Counted from the stretch's first letter, positions 26,668 through 35,999 are shown. The stretch is DNA of 64,000 bases from Pelomonas saccharophila_A (GCF_031458095.1 NZ_JAVDXU010000001.1:248001-312000), one strand, 5' to 3'. Notes: generated by a model from the letters alone, not told the origin. A program made the numbers and translations.

Positions 26668-27783
26668 ATGAACATCCTTCGCCACCCCCTGCTCTCTCCC
26701 GCGCCAGGCACCCAGCGCGAACTCGTCTCCCTGCACTACGGCCGGCCCGGTGGCCAGAAGGCCTATGTCCAGGCCTCCCTGCATGGCGACGAACTGCCCG
26801 GCATGCTGGTCGCCCACCATCTGCGCCTGCAACTGGATGCGCTGGAGGCCGCCGGCCAGATCAGCGGTGAAATCGTCCTCGTGCCCATGGCCAACCCAAT
26901 AGGCATCAGCCAGTTCGTGCTGCACGCCCATCTGGGCCGCTTCGAGCTGACGACCGGCGAGAACTTCAACCGCCACTACCCCGACCAGATCGATGCCGTC
27001 GCGGCTGCCGTCGAGCCTCAGCTCGGCAATGACGCCAAGGCCAACGTCAGCATCCTGCGCCGCGCGCTGAAGGCGGCCGTCGAGGCCGCGCCCATCGATA
27101 CCGAGCTGCAATCCCAGCGCCGCCAGCTGATGGCCTTGTCCTGCGATGCCGACATCGTGCTGGACCTGCATTGCGACGCCCAGGCCCTGATGCATCTCTA
27201 CACCGAGACGCCCTGCTGGCCCGACTGCGAGCCGCTGGCGCGCTTCCTCGGCTCGCGCCTGACGCTGCTGGCCCAGGACTCGGGCGACAACCCCTTCGAC
27301 GAGGCCTGCTCCCAGGTCTGGTGGAAGTGGGCCAAGCATTTCGGCGGCCGTTTCCCCATCCCGCAGGCCTGCCTGTCGGTGACCGTCGAATTGCGTGGCG
27401 CAACCGACGTGACGCATGAGCTGGCCTCGGCCGACGCGAAGAACATCATCGACTTCCTGCGCTGGCGCGGCCTGATCGCGGGTGACAAGCCGGTCGTGCC
27501 GGAGGCTGTTGGCGACGCCCGCCCGCTGGCCGGCAGCATGCCCATCAAATCGCCCGTCGCCGGCGTACTGACCTTCGTCAGGGAGGTCGGCGCCGAGGTG
27601 GGTGCCGGCGAGGTGCTGGCCCACGTCATCGACCCCATCACGGCCCAGGTCACCGAATTGAAGAGCCCCGTCGACGGCCTGTTCTTCGCCCGCGACTTCC
27701 TGCGCTTCGCCAACGCGGGCATGCGCGTCGCCAAGGTCGCCGGCCGCGAAGCGCTACGCACCGGCAAGCTATTGGGTGCATGA
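26668..27783 (+). CDS. aotO: Succinylglutamate desuccinylase/aspartoacylase family protein (AotO-like)
   Basis: This 371-residue zinc-hydrolase-fold protein has HGDE near residue 39 (first His and Glu zinc ligands), ENFNRHYPD, and DLHCD supplying the second His, then a C-terminal lipoyl-like beta region (IKSPVAGVLTFVREVG...VDGLFFARD). The family removes acyl groups from N-acyl amino acids. In Pseudomonas the gene between aotM and aotP (aotO) has no proven function. Its conserved place inside an arginine/ornithine uptake operon suggests processing of an imported N-acylated amino acid (inference). Confidence 0.85.
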   Translation: MNILRHPLLSPAPGTQRELVSLHYGRPGGQKAYVQASLHGDELPGMLVAHHLRLQLDALEAAGQISGEIVLVPMANPIGISQFVLHAHLGRFELTTGENFNRHYPDQIDAVAAAVEPQLGNDAKANVSILRRALKAAVEAAPIDTELQSQRRQLMALSCDADIVLDLHCDAQALMHLYTETPCWPDCEPLARFLGSRLTLLAQDSGDNPFDEACSQVWWKWAKHFGGRFPIPQACLSVTVELRGATDVTHELASADAKNIIDFLRWRGLIAGDKPVVPEAVGDARPLAGSMPIKSPVAGVLTFVREVGAEVGAGEVLAHVIDPITAQVTELKSPVDGLFFARDFLRFANAGMRVAKVAGREALRTGKLLGA

Positions 27784-27793
27784 CAAGAACAGC

Positions 27794-28564
<771 letters not shown>

Positions 28565-28565
28565 C

Positions 28566-28928
28566 GTGACGCTGCGCAGCCTGCTGTGGCGCGCGCTGGC
28601 CCTGCTCAGCCTGGCCCTCGGCCTGATCGGCATCCTGCTGCCGGTGCTGCCCACCGTGCCTTTTTTGCTGCTGGCCGCCTGGGCCGCGGGCAAGGGCTGG
28701 CCGGCGCTGGAAACCTGGCTGCTCAACCACGCGCATTTCGGCCCCCACATCCGCGCCTGGCGCGAGCATGGTGCCGTGCCGCGCCGAGCCAAGTGGCTGG
28801 CCAGTCTCATGATGGCCCTCAGCGCCGCGGCACTGACGCTGACGCCGCTGCACCTGGCCCTCAAGATCGGCGTGCCCACGCTGATGCTCGTGGTCGCGAT
28901 CTGGCTCTGGCGCCGCCCCGAGAACTAG
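28566..28928 (+). CDS. YbaN/DUF454 family inner-membrane protein
   Basis: The 120-residue protein has a GTG start one base after the ATPase stop. It shows three hydrophobic segments and the DUF454 signature LGLIGILLPVLPTVPFLLLAAW, followed by AWREHGAVPRRAKWLA. Function of the family is unknown. It is probably cotranscribed with the transporter and overlaps the convergent gene's stop by 4 bases. Confidence 0.85.
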   Translation: MTLRSLLWRALALLSLALGLIGILLPVLPTVPFLLLAAWAAGKGWPALETWLLNHAHFGPHIRAWREHGAVPRRAKWLASLMMALSAAALTLTPLHLALKIGVPTLMLVVAIWLWRRPEN

Positions 28929-29710
28929 TCTTCCTGCCAGATCAACTGCAACTGCAGGCGACGCAATTCCGTGCGCGGCTGACGCGCCGACTGCAGCGGC
29001 ACGCCCTGCAGCGTGATGGGTTTCTCCTCGCCAGCCCCCAGCGTCAGGCGTTCGGCCGTCAAGGCCCAGCGCCATCCCGGCATGAAGGCGTCGCCCAGGC
29101 TGGCCCGCCAGGTGCGGACGCTGCCCAGCGGCAGCTCGGCCGGGTCACGCCCCGGAAGTTGCACGCGGTTGCGGCCTCGCGGTCCGCCACCAGCTTCGAT
29201 GCCGAGCTGCCAGCCCGAATCGCTGGCGGCCTGCAGGCCCACGAGCAGCAGCCCCTGGCGATAGTGCTCGGGATAGCCGCTGACGCTGCCCGCGTCGCGC
29301 AGGTGGCGGCGCCATTGCCAGAGCTCGGCAGCGGCCAGGGCCTGGCCGTGCCAGCCGCCAGCCAGTGGCCAGGGCGCCGGCCCGCCCTCGACGCGGACGA
29401 AATCATGTCCCACGTCGCTGCGTGTCTGCACCTCGTTGCCCTGGTTGCTGAAGCCGCGGTAGTCGCGCGCGCCGCGCAGCACGCCCAGCCGCAGCGCCAC
29501 CGTGGCCGATCCCGGCGGCGCCCAGCGCCAGCTGGCGCTCAGGCCGCTGAGCCGGCCGTCCTCGGTCAGCAGGCGGCGGCCGTCGCCGCCGGTTTCCCGC
29601 CATTGCTGCCATTCCTGCTGGCCGGCCAGTTCGGCCTGCCAGGGCGAATCGGCCCGGGCAGGTGGCGCCAGCAGGCCTGCAAGCAGGGCCAGCGCGAGGG
29701 CTCGCCTCAC
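28925..29710 (-). CDS. Hypothetical exported protein, probably outer-membrane beta-barrel
   Basis: This 261-residue protein starts with a signal peptide (MRRALALALLAGLLAPPARA). The rest alternates polar and hydrophobic residues in short strands rich in Trp, Gly and Arg (LSASWRWAPPGSATVALRLGVLRG, WRASLGDAFMPGWRWALTAERLTLG). It ends LRRLQLQLIWQED, typical of a small outer-membrane barrel, though without the usual terminal Phe. I do not recognise the family. Its start overlaps the stop of the lipoprotein gene upstream by 4 bases, so the two are coupled. Confidence 0.7.
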   Translation of the reverse strand: MRRALALALLAGLLAPPARADSPWQAELAGQQEWQQWRETGGDGRRLLTEDGRLSGLSASWRWAPPGSATVALRLGVLRGARDYRGFSNQGNEVQTRSDVGHDFVRVEGGPAPWPLAGGWHGQALAAAELWQWRRHLRDAGSVSGYPEHYRQGLLLVGLQAASDSGWQLGIEAGGGPRGRNRVQLPGRDPAELPLGSVRTWRASLGDAFMPGWRWALTAERLTLGAGEEKPITLQGVPLQSARQPRTELRRLQLQLIWQED

Positions 29711-30723
29711 TCCAGCTCGGCCCAGGTCTTCAGCACCTGCGTCTCATAGGCGCCATCGCCCTGGGCGTCCAGCTCCAGGCGCGCCTGGGTGCGGTTGACC
29801 GCCGTGATGCGCAGCGCCGAACTGGCATTGCCCTGCACCAGCAGATAGCCGCTGCTCGGATAGGTATCGCTGCCGGTGATGACCAGCGGCTGGGGCGTGG
29901 TGATGAGCACCTGCTTGTTGTCAAAGCCACTGCCGGCGAGGCTGCTGTTGTAGCTGATGCTGGTGCGCGGGCTGCCGTTGACGGTCTCGATGCGCAGCGT
30001 CAGCTTGGTGTCGGTCAGCGTCGTCGTGAAGTTCTGGCCACCGGCCCGGCCGCTCAGCACGAGGCGGCTGGTGGCCAACACCACTTCGCCGACACCGGCC
30101 GGCGTCTGGCTGACCGTCAGCGTGATGGTGCCGTCGCCCTGGGCCATGTCGCTGCCCGTGGTGACGTTGAAGGCCGTCAGCGTCATCGCCAGCGTCGCGC
30201 TGTAGTTGCTGCTGTCGTAGACACCGGTCAGGGCCTGCACGCTCAGCGAGATGCGGCCGTTCATGACGTCGCCGTCTTCCTTGCAGGATTGCGCGTCGAG
30301 GCTGAGGCTGTCGCCGAGGTCGAAGTTGCCGTTGTTGTTGACGTCGGTGACCGTGACCGCCAGGCTGCCGCCCTGACTGCAGGGCACGGTCTCGCGCACC
30401 TCGGCGCCCGTCAGCAGGGCCTGGCGCCCGCTGGCCACGCTCATGGCGCGGCGCGCCGTGTCAACGGCATGGCGCAGCAAGCGCGGGTCGCTGCCGGTCT
30501 CGGCACCGGTGATCACGCCGCCGGTGTCATTGAGGAAAAAGGCGCTGGAGACGGCCGACTGGCCGACGACCTGGTAGTTGCTGGCGCTGATGCCGAGCAT
30601 GGGCGACTCGGTCGGCGCCGGGTTGCTGGGGGTGCCGGCCGAACCGCCACCACCGCCGCAGGCGGACAGGCCGAGCAGGCAGACGAGGACGGTGGCCGAC
30701 AGGCCAATGCGATGTTTGATCAT
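29707..30723 (-). CDS. Hypothetical lipoprotein with repeated beta-rich domain
   Basis: This 338-residue protein has a lipoprotein signal (MIKHRIGLSATVLVCLLGLSACGG; lipobox LSAC) followed by a Gly-rich linker. The mature part is Ser/Thr-rich with short beta strands and a Ca-binding-like stretch (TDVNNNGNFDLGDSLSL). The Asp in +2 is absent (CGG), so outer-membrane sorting is expected. No family recognised. It is coupled to the downstream barrel-like gene, suggesting a joint envelope role. The start is set at 30723 because it puts the lipobox at a normal distance. Confidence 0.72.
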   Translation of the reverse strand: MIKHRIGLSATVLVCLLGLSACGGGGGSAGTPSNPAPTESPMLGISASNYQVVGQSAVSSAFFLNDTGGVITGAETGSDPRLLRHAVDTARRAMSVASGRQALLTGAEVRETVPCSQGGSLAVTVTDVNNNGNFDLGDSLSLDAQSCKEDGDVMNGRISLSVQALTGVYDSSNYSATLAMTLTAFNVTTGSDMAQGDGTITLTVSQTPAGVGEVVLATSRLVLSGRAGGQNFTTTLTDTKLTLRIETVNGSPRTSISYNSSLAGSGFDNKQVLITTPQPLVITGSDTYPSSGYLLVQGNASSALRITAVNRTQARLELDAQGDGAYETQVLKTWAELE

Positions 30724-30789
30724 TTGAATGGACTCCCTGGGTAACGCCGCGACCGCATGCAAGCCGGCCACGGCAGCCGTGGTTTTACC

Positions 30790-32832
30790 TCAGGCCGGCA
30801 GCAGTCCGCGATCCTTCAGCATCGGCTCGACGACCGGGTCGCGGCCGCGGAAGGCGCGGAAGGCCTCGCCCGGCTCGCGGCTGTTGCCCGCCGAGTAGAT
30901 GCATTCACGCAGCCGCGCCGCCACCGCCGCGTCGAAGACATTGCCGGCTTCGACGAAGGCGTCGAAGGCGTCGCAGTCCAGCACCTCGGCCCACAGATAG
31001 ACGTAATAGCCCGCCGCGTAGCCGGCGCTGCTGAACAGATGCTGGAAATGGGTCAGCCGGTGATTGAGGCCGACCTCGGCCGGCAGGCCCCAGCGGCTCA
31101 GCGTCTCGCGTTCGAAGGCCACCACGTCGGCGGGCGCCGCGGGCAGCGCGTGGGCCGCCATGTCGACGAGGGCGCTGGCCGTGTAGCGCAAGGTCTCGTA
31201 GCCCTGGCCGAACTGGCGCGCCGCCTGCAGCTTGGCCAGCAGCGCGTCGGGCAGGGGCTCGTCGGTCTGCCAGTGGCGCGCAAATTTCTTCAGCACCTGG
31301 GGTTCGGCCATCCAGTGCTCGTAGAGCTGGGAGGGCAGTTCGACGAAATCGCGCAGCACCTGGGTGCCGGCCAGGCGCTCATGCTCGACGCTGGACAGCA
31401 GGCCGTGCAGGCCATGACCGAACTCGTGGAAGAGGGTGCGCACATCGTCGAAGCTCAGCAGCGTCGGTTCACCGGCCGCGCCGCGGGCGAAGTTGTTGTT
31501 GTTGAGGATGATGGGCGTGGCCCCGAGCGCGCGGCTCTGGTTGCGCATGGCGTTCATCCAGGCACCGCTGCGCTTCGTGGGCCGGGCGAAGTTGTCCTGC
31601 AGGAAAAGCCCGCGCAGCGAGCCGTCGGCATCGAGGACCTCGTAGGCGCGCACATCGGCGTGATAGCCGACGAGATCGGGGCGCGCCTTGAACTGCAGGC
31701 CAAACAGACGACTGGCGCAGTCGAACATCGCCGCCACCATGCGGTCCAGCGAGAAATAGGGCTTGACCTCGGCCTCGTCCAGCTCGAAGCGGGCGCGCTT
31801 GGCCTGCTCGGCATAGAAGCGCCAGTCCCAGGCCTGCAGCTCATGCGTCACGCCGGCCGCCGCCATGGCGCCCAGCACGGCTTCGCGCTCGCGGGCCTGG
31901 GCCGCCAGGGCCGGGTGCCAGACGCGCTCCAGCAGGCCCATGACGGCAGCCTGGCTGCGCGCCATGGTGTCCTCCAGCGCGTAGTCGGCGTAGCAGGCAT
32001 GGCCGTGCAGCCGAGCCTGCTCGGCACGCAGCTCGAGGATCTCGCGGCAGATCTCGCGGTTGTCGGTGTCGCCCGTGTCATCCCCGCGGCCGACCCAGGC
32101 GCGCCAGGCCTGCTCGCGCAGATCGCGCCGCGCGCTGAAGCTCAGGAAGGGCACGATCAGCGAGCGCGACAGCGTGATGACGTGGACACCCTCCTCCAGG
32201 CCACGGTCGATGGCGGCCTGGCGGGCGGCGGCCCGCACGAAGTCCGGCAGGCCGACGAGTTCAGCCGCCGTCGTCAGCCGCAGCTGGTAGCCGCTCTCCG
32301 AGGCCAGCACGTTCTGGGCGAAGCGCGTGTTCAGCTCGGCCAGGCGGGCCATGATGGCGGCGTAGCGCTCGCGCGCCGCGGGTGCCAGGCGGGCACCGGC
32401 GCGCAGGAAGTCCAGGTGCACGCGCTCCAGCAGCCGACGCTGCTCGGCCGTGAGGCCCAGTTGGTCGCGCTGCTCGAACAAGGCCTCGACGCGCCCGAAC
32501 AGGCCCTGGTGCATATAGACCGCGCTGCCGTGGTCGGCCAGGGGGGCGGCCATGGCGCGCTGCACGGCCTGCAGTTCCGGCGAGGTGGCCGAGGCGGCCA
32601 GCGTGTAGAAGAGATGCTCCAGCCGGGTCAGCCGGCGGCCGCTGGCGTCGAAGGCCGCCAGGGTGTTGGCAAAGCTCGGCGCGTCGGCCTGGCCGGCGAT
32701 GGCGTCGATCTCGGCGCGGTGCTCGGCAAGGGCGAGGTCGAAGGCGGGCTGGAAATGCGCCGCGGCGATGTCGGCGAAGGGAGGCAGGCCGTGTGGGCCG
32801 GCCCAGTCCTGCAGCAGCGGGTTGGTGCTCAT
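30790..32832 (-). CDS. prlC: M3 family oligopeptidase (oligopeptidase A type)
   Basis: The 680-residue cytosolic zinc metallopeptidase degrades short peptides and signal-peptide fragments. The zinc site is HEFGHGLH at about residues 469-476, with the third ligand Glu in the segment RDFVELPSQLYEHW. The family ending GREPGEAFRAFRGRDPVVEPMLKDRGL is represented here by SREPGEAFRAFRGRDPVVEPML. Length matches E. coli PrlC (680). The start is placed at MSTNPLL (32832), eight codons into the open frame, in agreement with the family. Downstream bases 30724-30789 contain an inverted repeat but no clear leftward terminator. Confidence 0.93.
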   Translation of the reverse strand: MSTNPLLQDWAGPHGLPPFADIAAAHFQPAFDLALAEHRAEIDAIAGQADAPSFANTLAAFDASGRRLTRLEHLFYTLAASATSPELQAVQRAMAAPLADHGSAVYMHQGLFGRVEALFEQRDQLGLTAEQRRLLERVHLDFLRAGARLAPAARERYAAIMARLAELNTRFAQNVLASESGYQLRLTTAAELVGLPDFVRAAARQAAIDRGLEEGVHVITLSRSLIVPFLSFSARRDLREQAWRAWVGRGDDTGDTDNREICREILELRAEQARLHGHACYADYALEDTMARSQAAVMGLLERVWHPALAAQAREREAVLGAMAAAGVTHELQAWDWRFYAEQAKRARFELDEAEVKPYFSLDRMVAAMFDCASRLFGLQFKARPDLVGYHADVRAYEVLDADGSLRGLFLQDNFARPTKRSGAWMNAMRNQSRALGATPIILNNNNFARGAAGEPTLLSFDDVRTLFHEFGHGLHGLLSSVEHERLAGTQVLRDFVELPSQLYEHWMAEPQVLKKFARHWQTDEPLPDALLAKLQAARQFGQGYETLRYTASALVDMAAHALPAAPADVVAFERETLSRWGLPAEVGLNHRLTHFQHLFSSAGYAAGYYVYLWAEVLDCDAFDAFVEAGNVFDAAVAARLRECIYSAGNSREPGEAFRAFRGRDPVVEPMLKDRGLLPA

Positions 32833-32854
32833 GCGGGTTGTCCTGGCGGATAAC

Positions 32855-32885
32855 AAAAAGGGCCGCTTCCTGCCGGACGCGGCCC
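32855..32885 (-). terminator. Rho-independent terminator after the coiled-coil gene
   Basis: On the reverse strand GGGCCGC pairs with GCGGCCC across a 12-base loop and is followed at once by TTTTT. It lies just past the stop of the gene at 32911-33576 and before the M3 peptidase start, so the peptidase probably has its own promoter nearby. Confidence 0.8.
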
Positions 32886-32910
32886 CTCGGGGATCAGTGG
32901 GCGCCGCGGA

Positions 32911-33576
32911 TCACTTGCCGGCGGCAGCGGCCTTTTCCTTGCGGATGGCCTTTTCGTCGTTTTCGTCGTAGGCCTTGTTGCTGCACTCGGCCTTCCACTT
33001 GTCGTTGGCGTCGAAGTGCTTCTCGGTGCGATCCTCGATGGCCTTGAACTGGGCGTCCAGCGCGTCGACCTTGTCGGAGAAGGCCTTGCGCTTGGCGCCC
33101 TGCTCGGCGTCGGCGGCCTTGACCGCGTCAACCATGGTGCCAAAGGCCGTGGTGCGGGCCACATAGGCCTCGTTGCGGGCCTTGAGGTCTTCCTTGCTGA
33201 GCTTGGGCGCCTCGGCCGTCAGCGTCTCATGGGCCTTCAGGATGGCTTCCTTCTCGGCCTTGACGTCGGTGACCTGCTTGGCCAGCGCGGCCTCGCCGGC
33301 TTCGATGGTGGCCTTTTCGGCCTTGAGCTTGTCGGCATTGGCCTTGTAGGAGGCCTGATCGCCCTTGATGGCCTCGGCCTCCTTGCTGTTGGCCTCCTGC
33401 TGGTCCATGCAGGCGCGCAGCTCGTCGCGCGACATCAGCTTGGCCTTGGGCTTCTCGACAACGGGGTTGCTGACCTTGTTGTTCTTCGGGTCGACCTTGG
33501 CCTTGGTGTTGTTGGTGATCTGTGCCTGGGCAGAGACGGCGAAGACCAGGACGAGCGGAAGAAGGATGCGTTTCAT
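32911..33576 (-). CDS. Periplasmic coiled-coil protein, function unknown
   Basis: This 221-residue protein has a signal peptide (MKRILLPLVLVFAVSAQAQ). The mature part is almost wholly helical, rich in Ala, Lys, Glu and Asp (ANADKLKAEKATIEAGEAALAKQVTDVKAEKEAIL), a long coiled coil. Two Cys (ELRACMDQ and KAECSNKAYDENDEKAIRKE) could bridge. I know no characterised homologue. It has its own terminator and is divergent from yaeQ; bases 33577-33690 hold both promoters. Confidence 0.75.
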   Translation of the reverse strand: MKRILLPLVLVFAVSAQAQITNNTKAKVDPKNNKVSNPVVEKPKAKLMSRDELRACMDQQEANSKEAEAIKGDQASYKANADKLKAEKATIEAGEAALAKQVTDVKAEKEAILKAHETLTAEAPKLSKEDLKARNEAYVARTTAFGTMVDAVKAADAEQGAKRKAFSDKVDALDAQFKAIEDRTEKHFDANDKWKAECSNKAYDENDEKAIRKEKAAAAGK

Positions 33577-33690
33577 GTCGAGGGCGCAACTCGGGTTGCG
33601 AAGGTTCCAAACGGGAGGCGGAATCATGCCACGAGGCTTCGCCGCGATAATGTCCGGCTGCTTCCGGTTACCACCTCCAGTCCACATCGA

Positions 33691-34251
33691 ATGGCGCTCA
33701 AAGCCACCATCTACAAAGCCCAGCTCCAGATCGCCGACATGGACCGCCACGTCTATGGCGACCACAACCTGACCCTGGCCTGCCACCCGAGCGAGACCGA
33801 GGAAAGGTTGATGATCCGCGTGCTGGCCTTCGCGCTGAATGTGCCGGCCGACGACCTCAATGGCCGGCTGGAATTCACCAAAGGGCTGTCCGACGTGGAT
33901 GAGCCCGACCTCTGGCAGCTCGACCTGACAGGCGAGATCCAGCACTGGATCGATCTCGGCCAGCCCGACGACCGCCGCCTGATGAAGGCCCATGGCCGGG
34001 CCCGTCGTGTCAGCGTCTACAGCTTCGCGTCCAGCACGCCGGTCTGGTGGAGCGGCATCGAGAACAAGCTGACACGCGCCCCCCGGCTGGCCGTCTGGCA
34101 GATTCCCGCCGAGCAGTCGCAAGCTCTCGTCGCCCTGGCCGAACGCAGCATGCAGCTGCAGATCAGCATCCAGGACGGCAGCGTCTATGTATCGACGGCG
34201 AACGCGTCGGTCGAGATCCATCCGGTCGCCCTGAAGTTGCCCGCCGAATGA
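33691..34251 (+). CDS. yaeQ: YaeQ family protein
   Basis: This 186-residue protein carries the YaeQ hallmarks: MALKATIYKAQLQIADMDRHVY at the N-terminus, HPSETEERLMIRVLAFAL, and EIQHWIDLGQPDDRRLMKA. The fold resembles PD-(D/E)XK nucleases. Early reports of an RfaH-related role are not firmly established. The start at 33691 is the conserved one; the open frame upstream is non-homologous. It is coupled by ATGA to the small acetyltransferase-like gene. Confidence 0.93.
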   Translation: MALKATIYKAQLQIADMDRHVYGDHNLTLACHPSETEERLMIRVLAFALNVPADDLNGRLEFTKGLSDVDEPDLWQLDLTGEIQHWIDLGQPDDRRLMKAHGRARRVSVYSFASSTPVWWSGIENKLTRAPRLAVWQIPAEQSQALVALAERSMQLQISIQDGSVYVSTANASVEIHPVALKLPAE

Positions 34252-34514
34252 CGCCGCAGCACGAGCCCGACCGCCAGCGCTTCACGCTCGCGACCACGCC
34301 GACCAGCGTGCTCGACTACGTGCCGGGCGACGGCCAGGTCGTCTTCACCCACACCGGCGTGCCGCCGGCCTATCGCGGCCAGGGCCTCGCAGCCCGGCTC
34401 GTCGAGGCCGGCCTGCAATGGGCCCGCGAGCAGGGCCTGAAGGTCGTGCCGGCCTGCAGCTATGTCCAGCTTTACCTCCAGCGCCACCCCGAGTGGCAAC
34501 ACCTCGTCGCCTGA
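34248..34514 (+). CDS. Small GNAT-fold N-acetyltransferase (YidJ/Gcn5-related)
   Basis: The 88-residue protein is a minimal GNAT fold. The acetyl-CoA-binding motif reads GVPPAYRGQGLAARLVEAGL, followed by GLKVVPACSYVQLYLQRHPEW. This matches the short one-domain group related to plant and human GNAT-like NATD1. The substrate is unknown. ATGA overlap with yaeQ and only 10 bases to argG suggest a yaeQ-GNAT-argG transcript. Confidence 0.9.
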   Translation: MTPQHEPDRQRFTLATTPTSVLDYVPGDGQVVFTHTGVPPAYRGQGLAARLVEAGLQWAREQGLKVVPACSYVQLYLQRHPEWQHLVA

Positions 34515-34524
34515 AGAGAACTCT

Positions 34525-35841
34525 ATGTCCACGATCCTGCAATCCGTTCCCGTCGGCCAGAAGGTCGGCATCGCCTTCTCCGGCGGCCTCGACACCTCCG
34601 CCGCCCTGCACTGGATGAAGCTCAAGGGCGCCCTGCCCTATGCCTACACGGCCAACCTCGGCCAGCCCGACGAGCCGGACTACGACGAGATCCCGCGCAA
34701 GGCCATGCTCTATGGCGCCGAGAAGGCCGTCCTGGTGGACTGCCGCGCCCAGCTCGTCGCCGAAGGCATCGCCGCCCTGCAGGCCGGCGCCTTCCACATC
34801 AGCACCGCTGGCGTCACCTACTTCAACACCACGCCCATCGGCCGCGCCGTGACCGGCACCATGCTGGTGGCGGCCATGCAGGCCGACGGCGTCAACATCT
34901 GGGGTGACGGCTCGACCTTCAAGGGCAACGACATCGAGCGCTTCTACCGCTACGGCCTGCTGACCAACCCGGCGCTGAAGATCTACAAGCCCTGGCTGGA
35001 CCAGACCTTCATCGACGAGCTGGGTGGCCGCGCCGAGATGTCGGCCTTCATGACGGAGAAGGGCTTCGCCTACAAGATGAGCGCGGAGAAGGCCTACTCC
35101 ACCGATTCCAACATGCTGGGCGCCACCCACGAGGCCAAGGACCTCGAGCACCTGAACAGCGGCATCAAGATCGTCAACCCCATCATGGGCGTGGCCTTCT
35201 GGCGCGAGGACGTGGTCGTCAAGGCCGAGGAGGTGTCGGTGCGCTTCGAGGAAGGCGTGCCGGTCGCGCTGAACGGCGTCGAATACCGTGACCCGGTGGC
35301 CCTGCTGGCCGAGGCCAACAAGATCGGTGGCCGCCACGGCCTGGGCATGAGCGACCAGATCGAGAACCGCATCATCGAGGCCAAGAGCCGCGGCATCTAC
35401 GAAGCCCCCGGCCTGGCCCTGCTGCACATCGCCTACGAGCGCCTCGTCACCGGCATCCACAACGAGGACACCATTGAGCAGTACCGCGACAACGGCCGCA
35501 AGCTGGGCCGCCTGCTCTACCAGGGCCGCTGGTTCGACCCGCAAGCCATCATGCTGCGCGAAGCCGCCCAGCGCTGGATCGCTCGCGCCATCACCGGCGA
35601 AGTGGCCATCGAACTGCGCCGCGGCAACGACTACTCGCTGCTGGACACCAAGAGTCCCAACCTGACCTATGCGCCCGAGCGCCTGAGCATGGAGAAGGTG
35701 GAGGACGCGCCCTTCAGCCCGGCCGACCGCATCGGCCAGCTGACCATGCGCAACCTCGACATCACCGACACCCGCGCCAAGCTGGGCATCTACACCGGCA
35801 CCGGCCTGCTGGCCGGCGGCGGCCTGCCCCGGCTCGAGTAA
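34525..35841 (+). CDS. argG: Argininosuccinate synthase
   Basis: ArgG joins citrulline and aspartate using ATP in arginine biosynthesis (cytosol). The 438-residue sequence shows the PP-loop AFSGGLDTS at 17-25, TPIGRAVTGTMLV, GDGSTFKGNDIERF, and the long C-terminal helix of the E. coli-type branch (447 residues). The ATG at 34525 is preceded by GAAGAGA. No ARG box was seen; expression may run from yaeQ. Confidence 0.97.
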   Translation: MSTILQSVPVGQKVGIAFSGGLDTSAALHWMKLKGALPYAYTANLGQPDEPDYDEIPRKAMLYGAEKAVLVDCRAQLVAEGIAALQAGAFHISTAGVTYFNTTPIGRAVTGTMLVAAMQADGVNIWGDGSTFKGNDIERFYRYGLLTNPALKIYKPWLDQTFIDELGGRAEMSAFMTEKGFAYKMSAEKAYSTDSNMLGATHEAKDLEHLNSGIKIVNPIMGVAFWREDVVVKAEEVSVRFEEGVPVALNGVEYRDPVALLAEANKIGGRHGLGMSDQIENRIIEAKSRGIYEAPGLALLHIAYERLVTGIHNEDTIEQYRDNGRKLGRLLYQGRWFDPQAIMLREAAQRWIARAITGEVAIELRRGNDYSLLDTKSPNLTYAPERLSMEKVEDAPFSPADRIGQLTMRNLDITDTRAKLGIYTGTGLLAGGGLPRLE

Positions 35842-35875
35842 TTTCTGCTGAAAGCTGGCGCGGCTCCGGCGAATA

Positions 35876-35891
35876 CTGTATAAATCTACAG
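35876..35891 (+). promoter_or_regulatory. LexA (SOS) box
   Basis: CTG-TATAAATCTA-CAG is CTG-N10-CAG, with an AT-rich spacer and TA before the CTG, and matches the LexA operator of beta- and gammaproteobacteria (TACTGTATATATATACAG). A TATAAA hexamer inside the spacer could be the -10 element, so bound LexA would occlude the promoter. The box ends 23 bases before the ATG of a 26-codon gene with a strong Shine-Dalgarno, and no other gene start is in range on either strand. Confidence 0.8.
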
Positions 35892-35914
35892 CATTCGCTT
35901 TTGAGGAGCCCGCC

Positions 35915-35995
35915 ATGTACAGCCAGTACCGTCAGAACTACGTCCCCGGCCGTCCCCTGCCCCTGTGGCTGCAGAAGCTGCTGAGCTGGCTGTAA
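35915..35995 (+). CDS. SOS-boxed 26-residue microprotein, undescribed
   Basis: The peptide is 26 residues, MYSQYRQNYVPGR followed by PLPLWLQKLLSWL. GAGGAG lies at 35903-35908, six bases from the ATG, stronger than most sites in this window. The first half is polar and Tyr-rich; the second is a short amphipathic, Leu/Trp-rich helix that could insert in a membrane. A LexA box precedes it. It lies between argG and the convergent ligE stop, four bases away. SOS-induced short peptides known elsewhere (TisB, SidA) act at the membrane or on cell division, but I see no sequence match to them. Function unknown; the gene call rests on the LexA box, ribosome site and compact reading frame. Confidence 0.7.
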   Translation: MYSQYRQNYVPGRPLPLWLQKLLSWL

Positions 35996-35999
35996 TCCA

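Noticed and set aside
30768..30784. CCACGGCAGCCGTGG followed by TTTT as a rightward terminator
   Set aside because: No rightward gene ends here; for the leftward genes the T-run is on the wrong side.
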